64,000 nt of DNA, taken from the NCBI GenBank assembly GCA_007922225.1, contig ML680052.1, positions 201,067 to 265,066 of the forward strand. Direction: 5' to 3'. The stretch's first letter is position 1. Each line of letters starts with the position of its first letter. The stretch comes from Emydura subglobosa (lineage: Eukaryota; Chordata; Testudines; Chelidae). The notes under the pieces are model-generated. The model worked only from the letters and a program-made list of their open reading frames with translations, was not told the origin of the DNA and searched no databases. Made by a program: the position numbers and the translations under genes. Below are positions 31,777 to 43,034 of this stretch, piece after piece.

Positions 31777-32742
31777 ACATTTTTATTCCTACACAACACA
31801 AATCTACCATCATTACATTTCCAGTAGAGGCAGTAGAATTCTTTAGCGTGAATACTATATGCTAAAATATTAAGGCTTATTTCTCCGAGAAATGAGAATA
31901 CTAATAAACACTGAAAAATGGAGCAATAATACTGGGAACTCTGATATTTCAATAGTGTCCAACAAATGGCTCTCCATATTCACTTGGAGCCTGCAAAATA
32001 AGGAAATTGTAATATTATCCCCATTTCTGGAAGGGGAACTAAGGCACAGAACCTGTGAATGTCAAAGTACTTTAGAGGTATTGGGCAACAAACTGTCAGT
32101 GAAAAGCAATGGGAACTGGACCCTTAAGTTCCTTATTCATCCTGGAAAACCCATTAGGGAGAGAAGATGTGAGTTACCTGTGTTCTGCAGAGGTTGTCTA
32201 TGGCATGGGGGATATTCAACCCATCTCCCCATAGTCCAAAGCCAGAGTTTCCCCACAAATCGTCCTCCCCCATTGCCCACAGCCACATGCATCTGTCATT
32301 TACCCTGAGATTTTTACAGGTGGTTGAGATTCTTTACCAAAAATAAATGAAAAAATAAATAATTCTGCCAACAAATTGTGGATGGGAAAATCTGTTTTAA
32401 ATATATTTTTTTTAAAAAAAGCAACTGAACATTTCAAAGAACATTATTTTTTCATTACATTTTGAAACAAAAGTTTCAATTCTTAAATTTTCACACGGAC
32501 AAAAAACGAGGTAAAGTCCTTTTCCTCTCTTTCTCACTCTTCTTACTTTTCACTCCCCTCCCTCGTTTTTCCAAATGGTAAACCAAAGATGGGAGGGAAA
32601 AAGGCATGGGAGGAAACAAGAAACTAAAATTTCAATATGAATGCATTGAAACTGAAAATTTATCCTAAAAAACAATGAGCAGAAAACTGTTTTTTCTTTG
32701 TTTTGGAAATTTAACAGTGAAAAATTTACACAATAATGACCT
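31777..32742. other. Non-coding AT-rich stretch
   Basis: The plus-strand open frame at 31892-32308 has no recognisable domain. Contains 'acagaacctgtgaatgtcaaagtac' like an old MIR/L2 remnant near 32030. No gene supported. Confidence 0.4.
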
Positions 32743-33443
32743 AAAGACTAACAAATGTATTTGGGCATAAGCTGTCCTGGGCAGAAATCCACTTCATCGG
32801 ATGCATGAAGTGGAAACTTCAGTTTGGTAGGTGTATATACACATGCCAGGATGGGTGAGTTACATCACAGAGGTAAATTCAGTCAGGGTGGATGAGGCCA
32901 TTCACAACAGGTGATGAGAAGGTGTGAATATCAAAAGAGGGAACATTAGCTTTTTGTAGTGGGCTAGCCACTCCCACTTTCCATTCAGACTCAGTCTGAT
33001 AGTGTCAAGTTTGCAGATGAGTTTCAGCTCTGCAGTTTCACACTAGAGTTTGTTTTTGAAGTGTTTTTGTTGAAGTATGGCAACTTTCAAGTCTGTTACT
33101 GAGTGTCCAGGGAGATTGAAGTGCTCTTTGACTGGTTTATGGATGTTACCATTCCTGATGTCTGATTTGTGTCCATTTATTCTCTTGCGTAGAGACAGTC
33201 CGGTCTGACCAGTGTACATGGCAGAGGGGCATTGCTGGCACATGATGGCGTATATCACATAAGTAGATGTGCAGGTGAACGAGCTCCTGATGTTGTGTCT
33301 GCTGTGGTTAGGACCTGCGATGGTGTCACTTGAGTAGATGTGTGGGCAGAGTAGGCAACGGGGTTTGTTGCAAGGACGCATGCATCTGACGAAGTGGGTT
33401 TCTGCCCATGGAAGCTTATGCCCAAATACATTTGTTAGTCTTT
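32743..33443 (-). mobile_element. Penelope-like element (Neptune-type) remnant with inverted arms
   Basis: Central minus-strand coding sequence for a GIY-YIG endonuclease (see 33043-33453) is bounded by 65-nt arms in opposite orientation: 32743-32807 and 33379-33443, 59 of 65 positions complementary by my count. Both arms carry ctaacaaatgtatttgggcataagc-type sequence. PLEs are known for inverted or tandem partial terminal repeats and 5' truncation, which fits. The reverse transcriptase domain is absent. Confidence 0.78.
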
Positions 33444-33453
33444 GAGATGCCAC
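33043..33453 (-). CDS. GIY-YIG endonuclease domain fragment of a PLE
   Basis: Transposon-derived reading frame, 136 aa. Residues 28-36 contain a Cys-rich motif (PCNKPRCLLC, the zinc-binding-like linker before the nuclease in PLEs). The nuclease core follows: YVIYAI (65-70), MYTGQTG (79-85), LRKRINGHK (88-96) and VKEHF (108-112), the last holding the expected catalytic-type Glu. In PLEs this domain nicks target DNA for integration. The first about 25 codons come from the inverted terminal arm, not from the original protein, so the start Met is an accident of the rearrangement. With the reverse transcriptase gone, the copy is non-autonomous. Confidence 0.72.
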   Translation of the reverse strand: MASQRLTNVFGHKLPWAETHFVRCMRPCNKPRCLLCPHIYSSDTIAGPNHSRHNIRSSFTCTSTYVIYAIMCQQCPSAMYTGQTGLSLRKRINGHKSDIRNGNIHKPVKEHFNLPGHSVTDLKVAILQQKHFKNKL

Positions 33454-33480
33454 AGGACTCTCGCTGTTCTGCTAAAAACA

Positions 33481-33924
33481 GACTAACATGATTACCTTCT
33501 GTAACTCAATAATTATCTAATATTTCAATATGGTGGGTGGGGGGAGGAAAGAGATCTTGTTTTAAATGTTCATGTGTTGGTTGTCCATCACCCCTAGGTG
33601 GCTTTCAGAGATGGAGATCTGAATGAAGAAGATGCGAGTATCAATCCTGGGGTGAATTAGCTTGTTTGGTTGTTTGGTTTTTGGTTGTTTCAGTAACAAG
33701 TGAACACACAGTAACGCACAGTGAGAAACAGAAACTCACATTACAAACATTCTCAACCGCAGCCCAGAAAGAAAACACACACATGTAGGTTGAGTTACTC
33801 TGAGGAACACACTCATAATAATGTGCACTGAAAAAAATGTGTGTGCAACGTTCTTGACAAGCAAACACACTCGAAGAATCAGAAATGTACTTATAATGTA
33901 AGCTTGCAAAAAACCACCTAAGTC
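33481..33924. other. Unassigned spacer
   Basis: No gene or clear element. Confidence 0.35.
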
Positions 33925-34172
33925 AGATCTACTCTAGAAACTTTTGCCATCTAGCAATGCCAGTTCGGAGGAATGATATTTTGAGACATTTCGATACCGG
34001 TAAAAATCCCAGTGTAAACATAGTTATAATGTCATAGAAGCGCTTTTGCTGCTGTAGTGTATTTCTCTCAGAGAACCGCTATAAGCTACACTAGCAAAAC
34101 ACTGGTACATTTAAAATAGAAGTGGCTGCTAGCTAGTATAGCTAAACCAGCAGAGATTTTCTCGTGTAGTCC
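33925..34172. mobile_element. MITE of the 'tctacac' group
   Basis: Left edge cagatctactctagaaacttttgcc, right edge gattttctcgtgtagtcctgg, imperfectly inverted. Interior words such as agcgcttttgc and gagaaccgctataagcta match a MITE family I recognise from turtle sequence. No coding capacity. Confidence 0.7.
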
Positions 34173-35734
34173 TGGTTATACATTGTCTGGCTTGTCTCTC
34201 GCTCTGATGTAAACACAAACATACACATATGACGTCTTCTCCACTTACTGTCATTGGGGAAAATTCTCAAAATCACCTACATGATTTAAGAATTGAAGCC
34301 TTATTTTCAAAAGTGACTTAGGAACTTAGGAGTCTTATAGTGGCCAGATTTTTAAAGGTATTTATGTGCCTAGCAGGAGCATGTCAAGAGCATGTAGCCG
34401 ATATAGACAACTGGGCAATTAGACCTACCAATGGGGAGCTGCCAGGTGGCTGGCCATGTCGGACAACCAGGAAAAGGAATTTCAAAAATGTGCAGGGCTT
34501 TAAAGGGAGGAGGAGCTTCCTATCCACCTGAACTCTGAGCAGAGAAGTTCACAACGGTGACCAGAACAGTCAGGGTGGGGCACTGCAGGACAGCTCCTGG
34601 AGGCCAACAACTGTTGACCAAAGTGTCTCCACTGCGCTGACCTCATCACATCGACCCTGAATCTATGCCAATCGGGGAGGTGGTGTTATTAAATCAGTGT
34701 GGCGGGAGCCAAATTTAAATGAAGACACATTGCCAGCGAGATTGATGTAAGCAGGTCCTGTGTCCCACATAGTCTTTTTGTGTCAAGCCCAGACAACTTG
34801 GTCAATTTCCAGAGCCTGTTCTGTTTGAGTGGCTAAAAATAAACATAAAAAAAATGAAAAACTTCAGGGACTTATTAATCATTCCCCTTGAGACTGAATT
34901 CTCAATTCTCCGAAGCAGCAGCTCTCTTGATCTGGCTCAGTAAAGCTTGGGGGACTTCAGTGAGCCATTGATCCTGGCACCAGTCTTGGGTCAGATAGGA
35001 TAGAAGGGAAAGATTTCTCGGTCTTGTCTCCTCTTTGGAACTAGCTCCCCTTCCCCAGCCAGTCAGGAGAGCAATGATCCGTGATGACATGCGACTCCCA
35101 GACCCATCCTCAATTGTTTGGAGGCGGCTGTTCACCAGCACGGGTGGCTAAGGGAGGTAATGATTCTTGTCGTACAAAATCTGCAGTGTGGTACTAGTGA
35201 TAGGCATTGTTACTGCAGAGAGGAAGTGTGTGCTGGAGAGTTCATATACTGGCTTGGATTTTACAGGAACCTGAGCGAGTTAGGAGGAAAACAGCCCATA
35301 CAGCCTTTACCACCAAAATTATATGACACTTTTGGATGACTAACTTTGGCTGACCATGTGTTTCCTATGGCAGTGGGTCTGTGCTGCTCTGAAATAAAAG
35401 GCGCTATCTCCGGAGAGGTCTGGAGCTGGGAAGTGAAATCTGGAAAAAAATGCAGGAAAGAGCCAAGTGAATTTCCCTGTGCCTAACCCTAACCCTTATT
35501 CCCCCTTGAAAATCCTAGACCGAATGGGGATCTGAATTACCCAGGGTCCCAGAATGTGTCCATGGCAGGACAGTAACTGAAAGGAGGAGACATTTAGGAC
35601 TAGGGTTGACATTCTTTGGCAAAATCTATTTCCTGTAGAAAAACAAGGTTTTCTCAAAACCCAAAGTTTGGAGAGGAAAATCTTGACATATTGGGGAGGG
35701 AAAAGTATAAAAATAGGGTCTTTGTGTGAGACTA
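34173..35734. other. Non-coding stretch without recognised gene
   Basis: About 1.5 kb. 34260-34360 is the degenerate repeat type of 22020-22260. The remaining short frames have no family resemblance. Confidence 0.4.
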
Positions 35735-35945
35735 AAAGTAGCATGGTTAAGTGGAGAGAGCATGGGACCAGGACTGCAGAGATCTCAGTTCTTTTCCTGG
35801 CTCTTTCAGTGCCTGGCTGGGTGATCTTGTGCTACTCACGTCACCTGTCTGTGCCTCAGTTTTGCATTTGCAGAATGGGTATAATGTTACCAATCCCCTT
35901 TGTAAAGCACTTTGAGGTCTGTAGATAAAAGAAGCAAGTGCTGAT
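35735..35945 (+). repeat. MIR SINE, well preserved
   Basis: tRNA-like head (agcatggttaagtggagagagcatggga), core, then conserved 3' part (tgcctcagttttgcatttgcagaatggg, gtaaagcactttgaggtct). Close to full length. Confidence 0.88.
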
Positions 35946-36465
35946 GGTATTGTTCACACCAACAGTTTTAAAATATTTTTGGCTCCCCCTCCAATACAAA
36001 AAGAATTAGTATGAAAAATTCAATTTCAATTTGAAATTTGAAAAAAAAAAACACCTTGTTTCAAAATTAAATGAAAATTAGCATTTGATTGCCATTGACG
36101 TGACAATTTGCTTTAGAAATTTAACCACGAACAATTACAAATATTGACTATTTCATGGAAGTGGTTTCCAGCTACAGCTGTTTTGAATACTTAAATCTGG
36201 ATTCATACATGGAATATTTTTTGTGTTCACCACTTTCAAATACAGGTGTTTAAAATTAAGCCCCATGGGCACCTAATTACAATGACTGTATTTATTTCAG
36301 ACGTGGTGAGGACATGCAATATCTGCAACAGACAGTAAGACTTAATTCCTTCTCTTCTTGTAGCCACTAGAAGGGGGACAACAATAATCACTTGGTTAAG
36401 ATGGTTTACAGATGCTCAGTACCTCAGACATTAAGGCCACGAGTGGGACATGTGAATCTCCTACA
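35946..36465. other. Unassigned AT-rich stretch
   Basis: No gene or clear element. Confidence 0.35.
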
Positions 36466-36469
36466 TCAA

Positions 36470-36616
36470 TGGTTCTCAGATTTTCCAATCCAACCACTTT
36501 TCAGTTGAGACCAGGCACTACCTGGGACCTCCTTTCTGCTTCTGAATACAGGAAAGGCATTCTGGGCATCATGACATTCTGACACTTCCTTGTGACCCGC
36601 ACGTTGAGAACCACTG
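36470..36616. mobile_element. Possible hAT-type MITE
   Basis: Edges caatggttctcag and gttgagaaccactg are inverted copies of the hAT-like terminus also used at 3967 and 45675. No clear target duplication. Confidence 0.5.
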
Positions 36617-36991
36617 GACTCTGAGAAGCCCATCCTAAGAGCACTCTCTGCAACACACATTCCTCCCAGCCCTGACCCTCTGGGCATCAGGACGTGTGCT
36701 GCATCAAATCTGCAGGAAGATAACTGGAGACAGGGGCTAGCCAGGGGCTTGAACTGGTGTGTAGGCTGCTCTCCTTCATTGCAAATGACCCCAGAACTGA
36801 GGACAACCACTGGTGTAGCTTCTAGCATCTACTGAAGTGGGATTGCCCTCCACTGAGGTTGATTACATTTAGTAAGCTAAGAAAATTCCTAAACAAAATT
36901 GTGTATAAGAGGAGTTGATATTGACTTAATATTAGCAATTGAAGAAGGGAGTACTTAGAAGTTCTTCATACTAATTCTTAATTTTCTCTGT

Positions 36992-36993
36992 AG
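36992..36993 (+). promoter_or_regulatory. Predicted splice acceptor before OR remnant
   Basis: ttcttaattttctctgtag ends in AG here, 20 bp upstream of the OR remnant start codon. Confidence 0.6.
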
Positions 36994-37013
36994 ACATGTT
37001 TTGAGGCTAGTAA

Positions 37014-37073
37014 ATGGAACAGCACAACTTCAGTTCCACAGTGACAGAATTTCTCCTTCTGGGCCTCACCTAG
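37014..37073 (+). pseudogene. Olfactory receptor N-terminal remnant
   Basis: ATG at 37014 opens MEQHNFSSTVTEFLLLGLT and a stop. This is the typical OR start (NFS glycosylation sequon, then TEFLLLGL). Five bases after the stop a minus-strand CR1 3' end begins, and nothing OR-like follows it. Only 19 codons survive, together with a good splice acceptor. Confidence 0.8.
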
Positions 37074-37077
37074 GATT

Positions 37078-37375
37078 TCATAGAATCATAGAAGATCAGG
37101 GTTGGAAGGGACCTCAGGAGATCATCTAGTCCAACCCCCTGCTCAAAGCAGGGCCAACTCCAACTAAATCATCCCAGCCAGGGCTTTGTCAAACCACGCC
37201 TTAAAAACCTCTAAGGATGGAAATTCCACCACGTCCCTAGGTAACCCATTCCAGTGCTTCACCACCCGCCTAGTGAAAAACCTTTTCCTAATGTCCAACC
37301 TAGACCTCCCCCACTGCAACTTGAGGCCATTGCTCCTTGTTCTGTCATCCACCACCACTGAGAACAGCCTGGTTG
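37078..37375 (-). mobile_element. CR1 LINE 3' fragment, minus strand
   Basis: Reverse complement starts ttcatagaatcatagaagatc. The minus-strand frame at 37164-37412 includes [39 protein letters not shown] and ends FDKALAGMI. Abuts the OR remnant at 37014-37073 and is 5' truncated at about 37375. Confidence 0.9.
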
Positions 37376-39600
37376 TTTGAGTAAAAGGTTTCTGGAAATT
37401 GTCCTCTTTCAAAATAAACTGAATCTATATGGCTCTCAATATGGACTAACTAGGGTCTTTTTCTGACTGAATTTTAAACGCTCCAGGTCATATTTTTAAA
37501 GGTATTTAGTCACCTAGTGAGATTTAGAAAATCACCTAGGGTACCTAATACCCACTGAAATCAATGAGTTTTCGATGCTTTTAAAATCTTGCCCTCTGTT
37601 TCATTCTTTATTCTTTGCTCTGGTGCTCATTTTATTCTGTAGAAAATTAGATCCATTTTTAAAGATTTAATGTCTCTGCTTTCTCTTTACTGTTTTAGTG
37701 CACTTCTTTTGTGAATAGATCTAGTTGAAAATGTAGTGATGGAATAGTTTTCCACCTGAAAAGGGCTAATTCAACAAAATCAATCGGTTTTTTTTTTTTG
37801 TGGTGACATATACATTTTGTTAAAATTTTCTGCAGGAAGGCAGGATCAAAATGTTTCATTTTCACTTTATCAGATTGACTATTGTATTCTGCTCATTGAA
37901 AAGAAACTTTTTAGACTTTGGTTGGACACTTATTTCCATGTTCTAAATATGCTAAATGAAGTACTGCACCGAGAATAGCTCGCATCCAGTCACTGATGAT
38001 CAGGCTTGAGCTTTCTAGAGGCTGACAGACAAAGAATGACTCATAATTGGACTGAACCTTGATTTCAACCCTTGTTTGGCATCTCTAAAACCCAGGCTTT
38101 GTAGCATCACCGGAATTCCTGAGCCAGAGATACACAATGCGAGACCTCAGATGTTCTGCTTTAATGACAAAGGCGTCATCTAGATCATGTAAAGTATCAA
38201 AGAATGGGTGGAAATTCATATGGGGCCAGGTATGAAATCACTGGAAGTCTTCCAATTGACTTCAATTGTTATTGGATCAGGCTCAGTTCAAGAACTTTTT
38301 GGGTTATATTTTACAATGATGATAGCTAGCTAGCTAGCTAGCTAGATGGGTGTGTACAGAGATTTACACTCCTGTAGTCTGAACTGTGGGGAAGTGTAGA
38401 CATAGCTTTAATGTTTCAAGAGCAATCAGTAATGAAGCAGACAGGCAGAGCTGTAGGGAAGACGCCTTTATGATGTGAGTTTAGGGTCACTATTTATTGT
38501 TGAGACCCTGGGGCTCTGTGGAAGCAAGCTGGCACTGGCTTGTGTTTCTGAGCCTCTGAAGCCAAATCAAACTGGATCGCTCCCAAAACCTGACTAGCTC
38601 TCTCTAGTTCCAGTTGTCATGCCACACTTAACTCAGGAAGTCTATAATGATTGTTCCATGTCTGGTTCTCTTGTGAAAAGTGGTCTCTGCAAATGACACT
38701 GTGGAGATCCAAATTTATTTTCTGTTAGCTACGTCAGTGAAAACTTCCATCAACAAAAAATAAAAAGAGGTTGTTGATTCTCACAAAAACTCTGTTTCCC
38801 TCCCCATATACCATCCCTAAAATCTTACCTTGGGATTTTATAGACTTTATGGTCAAAAGGGCAAAAATGAGCTACTTCCGTGCAGAACTGACCTTGAAGT
38901 TGGTGCTTGCCTAGAGACCACTGACTACATTTCTTCTTGGCAATCAGAGGACAGTCTCAATCAATTGCACACACCCCTAGTGCTTAAAAAGGACTACATA
39001 ATTTATTGGGATGAAAAATCGAGACAGAAAAATGTGAATTCAGACCAGGCACTGTTTAAAAAAGGTTTACTAAGTGGTCAAAAAGCCACCATTCCACATT
39101 TTTGAGAGAAGAAAATGGTCACCATCCTGGTGAAAGGGGGTAGTTAAAGTAGCAGTTAAAATAGAAACAAAAGTATAACAAATGGGAAAAAAGGGGAAAT
39201 AGATATGAAGGGTAGGACATTGATAATGGAAGCTAAAGATATCAGGGTAAAAAGCACTAATGGCAGGGCTAAGGTGGACATTTTCAAGAATATCTGGAGA
39301 AAAAAAATCATAACAATGGCATGGGCCTGTTACTAGATGGAGGTAAAATTGTTGATGTAAAAAAGGCAAAAATATTCAATAAATATGTCTGTGGTCTATT
39401 TGAAAAGAAGCAGGATTGGCCATTATGAATTGAAAAAAAAATGAGCAACTATAGTGAGGAGTTTTCTTACCAGCGTTCAAGCACTCATTGTGTTGGGTGC
39501 TGAACAAGCATACAGACACTATCCTAAATAACTGGCAACTTAAGAAAGCTTGATGAGGTGAAAAAGGGAAAATGGTGTTGATAGTATTCTCAGACAAACA
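37376..39600. other. Non-coding stretch without recognised gene
   Basis: 2.2 kb. 37480-37590 is the degenerate repeat type of 22020-22260; 38322-38346 is a short (GCTA)n tract. Short frames here show no domain. Confidence 0.45.
38322..38346. repeat. (GCTA)n microsatellite
   Basis: About six tandem units of agct-type tetranucleotide, followed by gatggg. Confidence 0.85.
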
Positions 39601-40536
39601 TTAAATAAGACAGACCAGGTTTTTTGCCAATATTTTCCTCAGTGCTGTTTTCACCTCCTTGTTTTTCAGGCTGTAGATGATGGGGTTTAACATGGGTGTC
39701 AAGATGCTGTACTGGATGGAGAACAATTCATCTAAAACCAGTGATGAGACTGAGCTGGGTTTCATGTATTGGAAAATAGCCGTCGTGTACAATAACCCCA
39801 CCACGATGAGGTGAGAGCTACAGGTGGAGAAGGCTTTATGACGACCCTCCACAGAGTGTATCCTCAGGATGGTAGAGATGATGTGAATGTAGGAGACCAA
39901 GGTGAGGAGGAAGGAGCTGAAACCAAATATCACTGCAGAAGAAAGAAGAGCTATTTTATTGGCGAAGGTCACAGTGCAGGACAGTTGTAAGAGCGGAGGG
40001 AGCTCACAGCTGAAATGGCGGATTTCACTGGGCCCACAAAAGTGTAACTTTAACACAGGGATGGTGTTTACCAGTGAATACAAGAGCCCCATTGTCCAGG
40101 AACCACCCACCAGCTGGCTGCAAACTCGGCTGTTCATGGTCCCCGCATAATGCAATGGGTGACATATGGCAGCATAGCGGTCATAAGCCATAGCTGAGAG
40201 TATGAAAATTTCAGTAACAGCTAAGAGCAGAATGAAGAACATTTGGGCAATGCAGCCATTGACGGAAATGGTTCTGTGCTTTGCTAGCAAATTCACCAGC
40301 ATCTTAGGGACAACGGCTGAGGAATAGCAGATATCGACAAAGGACAAATGAGACAGGAAGAAGTACATAGGGGTGTGAAGGTGAGGATCAGCCTTCAACA
40401 CCAGCATGATCACCATGTTCCCCAACAGGGTGATTAGGTAAATAACTAAAAACACCGAGAAGAGTAAAACTTGGAGGTGTGGGTCATGAGAAAATCCCAT
40501 GAGAATAAACTCGGTCACATTGGTTCGGGTTTCCAT
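39601..40536 (-). CDS. Olfactory receptor, intact
   Basis: Complete class II olfactory receptor of 311 aa, the usual length. It is a plasma-membrane GPCR expected to bind odorants in olfactory neurons and signal through the olfactory G protein. Landmarks: NVT sequon at 6-8, LLGN (37-40) in TM1, LHTPMYFFLSHLS (53-65), Cys95, MAYDRYAAICHP (116-127) with intact DRY, ECL2 cysteines 167, 177 and 187, SYIHI in TM5, KAFSTCSSHL (234-243), PMLNPIIYSLKNKEV (281-295), Lys/Arg-rich tail and stop at 39601. No disabling mutation seen. The Met at 40536 has the standard spacing to TEFILMGF and follows a strong splice acceptor at 40551. It resembles the OR5/OR8 grouping (OR8S-like phrases); no symbol assigned. 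Confidence 0.96.
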   Translation of the reverse strand: METRTNVTEFILMGFSHDPHLQVLLFSVFLVIYLITLLGNMVIMLVLKADPHLHTPMYFFLSHLSFVDICYSSAVVPKMLVNLLAKHRTISVNGCIAQMFFILLLAVTEIFILSAMAYDRYAAICHPLHYAGTMNSRVCSQLVGGSWTMGLLYSLVNTIPVLKLHFCGPSEIRHFSCELPPLLQLSCTVTFANKIALLSSAVIFGFSSFLLTLVSYIHIISTILRIHSVEGRHKAFSTCSSHLIVVGLLYTTAIFQYMKPSSVSSLVLDELFSIQYSILTPMLNPIIYSLKNKEVKTALRKILAKNLVCLI

Positions 40537-40550
40537 TCACATTTAGTGAC

Positions 40551-40552
40551 CT
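40551..40552 (-). promoter_or_regulatory. Predicted splice acceptor of the intact OR
   Basis: On the minus strand tttacttttctctttttacag ends in AG, 14 bp before the start codon. A non-coding 5' exon is expected further right, but I cannot place it. Confidence 0.75.
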
Positions 40553-40554
40553 GT

Positions 40555-41234
40555 AAAAAGAGAAAAGTAAATTAAATTACTCAATATAATAGCAATATTT
40601 GGAAATTGCATGAGAGACAGAACATCCCAGTGTGATTTTCAAAGCTACCAACTGGATTTACATGGCCAAATTCTAATTCCGCACTCCAAATCTCATGAAA
40701 ATAAAGTTTTTCCTATGACATTAGATTTTACATCAGTATTTTCTTTGATTGCACAGGCGTCAACCCCTTGTCCAAGGAGTTCTCCAACATTTCTCATACT
40801 GTCAACCGGAGATCCTCTTGCAGATACCTCCTGCACAACACATTTTCTAAACTAGATCTTGTATTATCCATCCCAAAACTACAGCGTGGAAGCTGGAAAA
40901 AATATAACGGAAATATTAAAAGACAATTTGCATATAGCTTTCTCATCAGTGTGGCTGTATTTGGTCAGACAACTTCGTAAGAATGGAATAATGAATGTGT
41001 ATGTCTATTATTTGTCAATAATTTCCATAAATAGGCCTGATTCATCCATGCGTCACTCCAGCTGTATGCCAACACAAGTGCGGTGACTTCAGTGGGATTT
41101 TCCCAGTAAAAACCTGGGCCAAGTCAGTGGTGAATTATACCTCATTTGTGACAGGTTTGCAATCAAAGATGTTTGTCACCAGTTTCTAGCTCTGGATGTA
41201 AATATGGGCTGTGGAAATCAGGAGGTGTCTCTCT
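40555..41234. other. Upstream flank of the intact OR, no gene
   Basis: No recognised element; would contain the intron and possibly the promoter of the OR. Confidence 0.35.
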
Positions 41235-41354
41235 AGGGTGACCAAATACCAAGTGTGAAAAGTCAGGACGGGGTGGGGGTAGTAGGCGCCCATATAAGAA
41301 AAATCCCTGAATACTGGGAGTGGTCCTATCAAATCAGGACATCTGGTCACCCCA
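41235..41354. mobile_element. MITE, 120 bp, 'tagggtgacc' ends
   Basis: Starts tagggtgaccaaata and ends catctggtcacccca, terminal inverted repeats. A better preserved copy of the same family lies at 42911-43034. Confidence 0.8.
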
Positions 41355-41974
41355 GTTCTCTCCTACTTGCCTAATGGTACAGGCCAAGATTTGCCAAAGT
41401 GAGTGGTGCATTTCCTTTTCTCATTTTTTTGGATGGTTGACTTGGAAACCCTTAAAGGGGCTTGATGTTCAGAAATTTCTGAGAACCTGCTGTCTAAAAA
41501 TCAGACCTCATTAAGGTGGCTTACCCCTGAGGCACACTCCTCTAGTTTTATTGGCTCTCAGTCCCATTTTTTTGTCTGTAACCACAGCGGATGTTACTCT
41601 GGATGCACTGAAGGATGAGATTGAAACACATTTCAAAATAGAATAGCACTTCAAAGCCCAGACCATTAAACTGGAGCTGCACGGATGGACTCCAGGCTGA
41701 GCTCTGATGAAGTAAGTAGAGTTTTGCACTGGAACCATTCCTGGACCAGACTGCAGGATTTGGGCCAAAATCCTTTGTTCTGTGACCAGTTATAAATACC
41801 CATCAACACACTATTTATGTTTAACCTATTGCTCATGAAAAGCGCCACAAACACACACCCATGCATTACCAACAAAAGCAACGATGTGTTCTTCCCATTG
41901 CATCTATTGTCTTCCCCATCATTCCCAAATGATGATCCCATCTCTCATCTTGAAACAATGGGCTGTAACGAGTT
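41355..41974. other. Unassigned spacer
   Basis: No gene or clear element. Confidence 0.35.
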
Positions 41975-42105
41975 ACAGAGGGATAGTCATGTTAGTCTGT
42001 TTTCAGCAAAACAATGAGAGTTCTGTGGTACTTTAAAGACTAACAGATTTATTTGGGAATAAGCTTTCGTGGGCAGAAATCCACTTTGTCAAATGTATTA
42101 TGGAC
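41975..42105. repeat. PLE-terminal-like repeat fragment
   Basis: gatagtcatgttagtctgttttcagc, ctgtggtactttaaagactaacag and ttgggaataagctttcgtgggcagaaatccac match the arm sequence of 32743-33443 extended by its outer part. Confidence 0.65.
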
Positions 42106-42516
42106 AATAAGTTTTTCAGAACAGTGCCATTGTCTCTTGAATAACCTTTTAAGCTTATACTGATGACATGATTAAAAAATCTAATCCAAAGCCCCCCAGC
42201 AGCAGTACCACAACACAGGTTTCCTGCCACCCCCCCAATATTGCTGTACCCACTACATTACACTGTCAGCAGTTTTAAAAAGTTGGCTAAACCTTTTAAA
42301 CTTGGGTGGCTACATTTAGGCACTGAAAGCCATATGTAGGCAACTCAGTAAATGGCCTGAACTTCAGATTCAAACAGACATCAGTTGAAGATCAATAAGC
42401 TGATCATCTCTGATAAGCAAGCTACTCATGCAGAGTGATGATGGTGTATTGATTTCATGGGGAAAAATATTTTTGCACTCAACATTTTCCCTTTGTTCAA
42501 TGGAAATCCCACAATC

Positions 42517-42518
42517 CT

Positions 42519-42557
<39 letters not shown>

Positions 42558-42558
42558 A
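42517..42558. repeat. (GAAA)n microsatellite
   Basis: Tetranucleotide array followed by AT-rich sequence. Confidence 0.95.
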
Positions 42559-42910
42559 CTAGTTTAAAAAACCCTAAGGTGATATTTTTTCAGCTTTTAA
42601 AATACAAAATAAAATTAAAACAAAACATTAAAAATGTTACTTTTTTGTTAAATTAGTTTGTTTTCTGATTTCTAAAGCCAAACATTTTGTCAGGGGTTGG
42701 TTTAGATTTTTTCTTTAAAAAGTAATAAAGAATAAATAAAACAGAAAACAAAACAAATAGAAATCTTGAGAAAAAGGGTTTTTGCAAAATTTTCTATGAA
42801 AAACAAGTGATATTTTTGGCCAGCTCCCACTCTTATCATGTTGATGGTGGCAATTTGATAACTGTTTTAAACGTTTGCTTTTGAGTTGTCGTAGAATACA
42901 GCCTTTCTAG
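42559..42910. other. AT-rich spacer
   Basis: No gene seen; many A runs. Confidence 0.4.
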
Positions 42911-43034
42911 TAGGGTGACCTGATGTCCCAATTTTATAGGAGCAGTCCCAATATTCAGGGCTTTATCTTATCTAGACGCATATTACCTCCAACCTCCTGT
43001 CCCGATTTTTCACACTTGTTATCTGGTCACCCTA
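42911..43034. mobile_element. MITE, 124 bp, 'tagggtgacc' ends
   Basis: Perfect 10-bp terminal inverted repeat: tagggtgacc at 42911-42920 and ggtcacccta at 43025-43034. Same family as 41235-41354. Confidence 0.85.

Noticed and set aside
31892..32308. 138-aa plus-strand open frame
   Set aside because: No domain, no homologous features, and the surrounding sequence looks like decayed repeat. Could not be supported as a gene.
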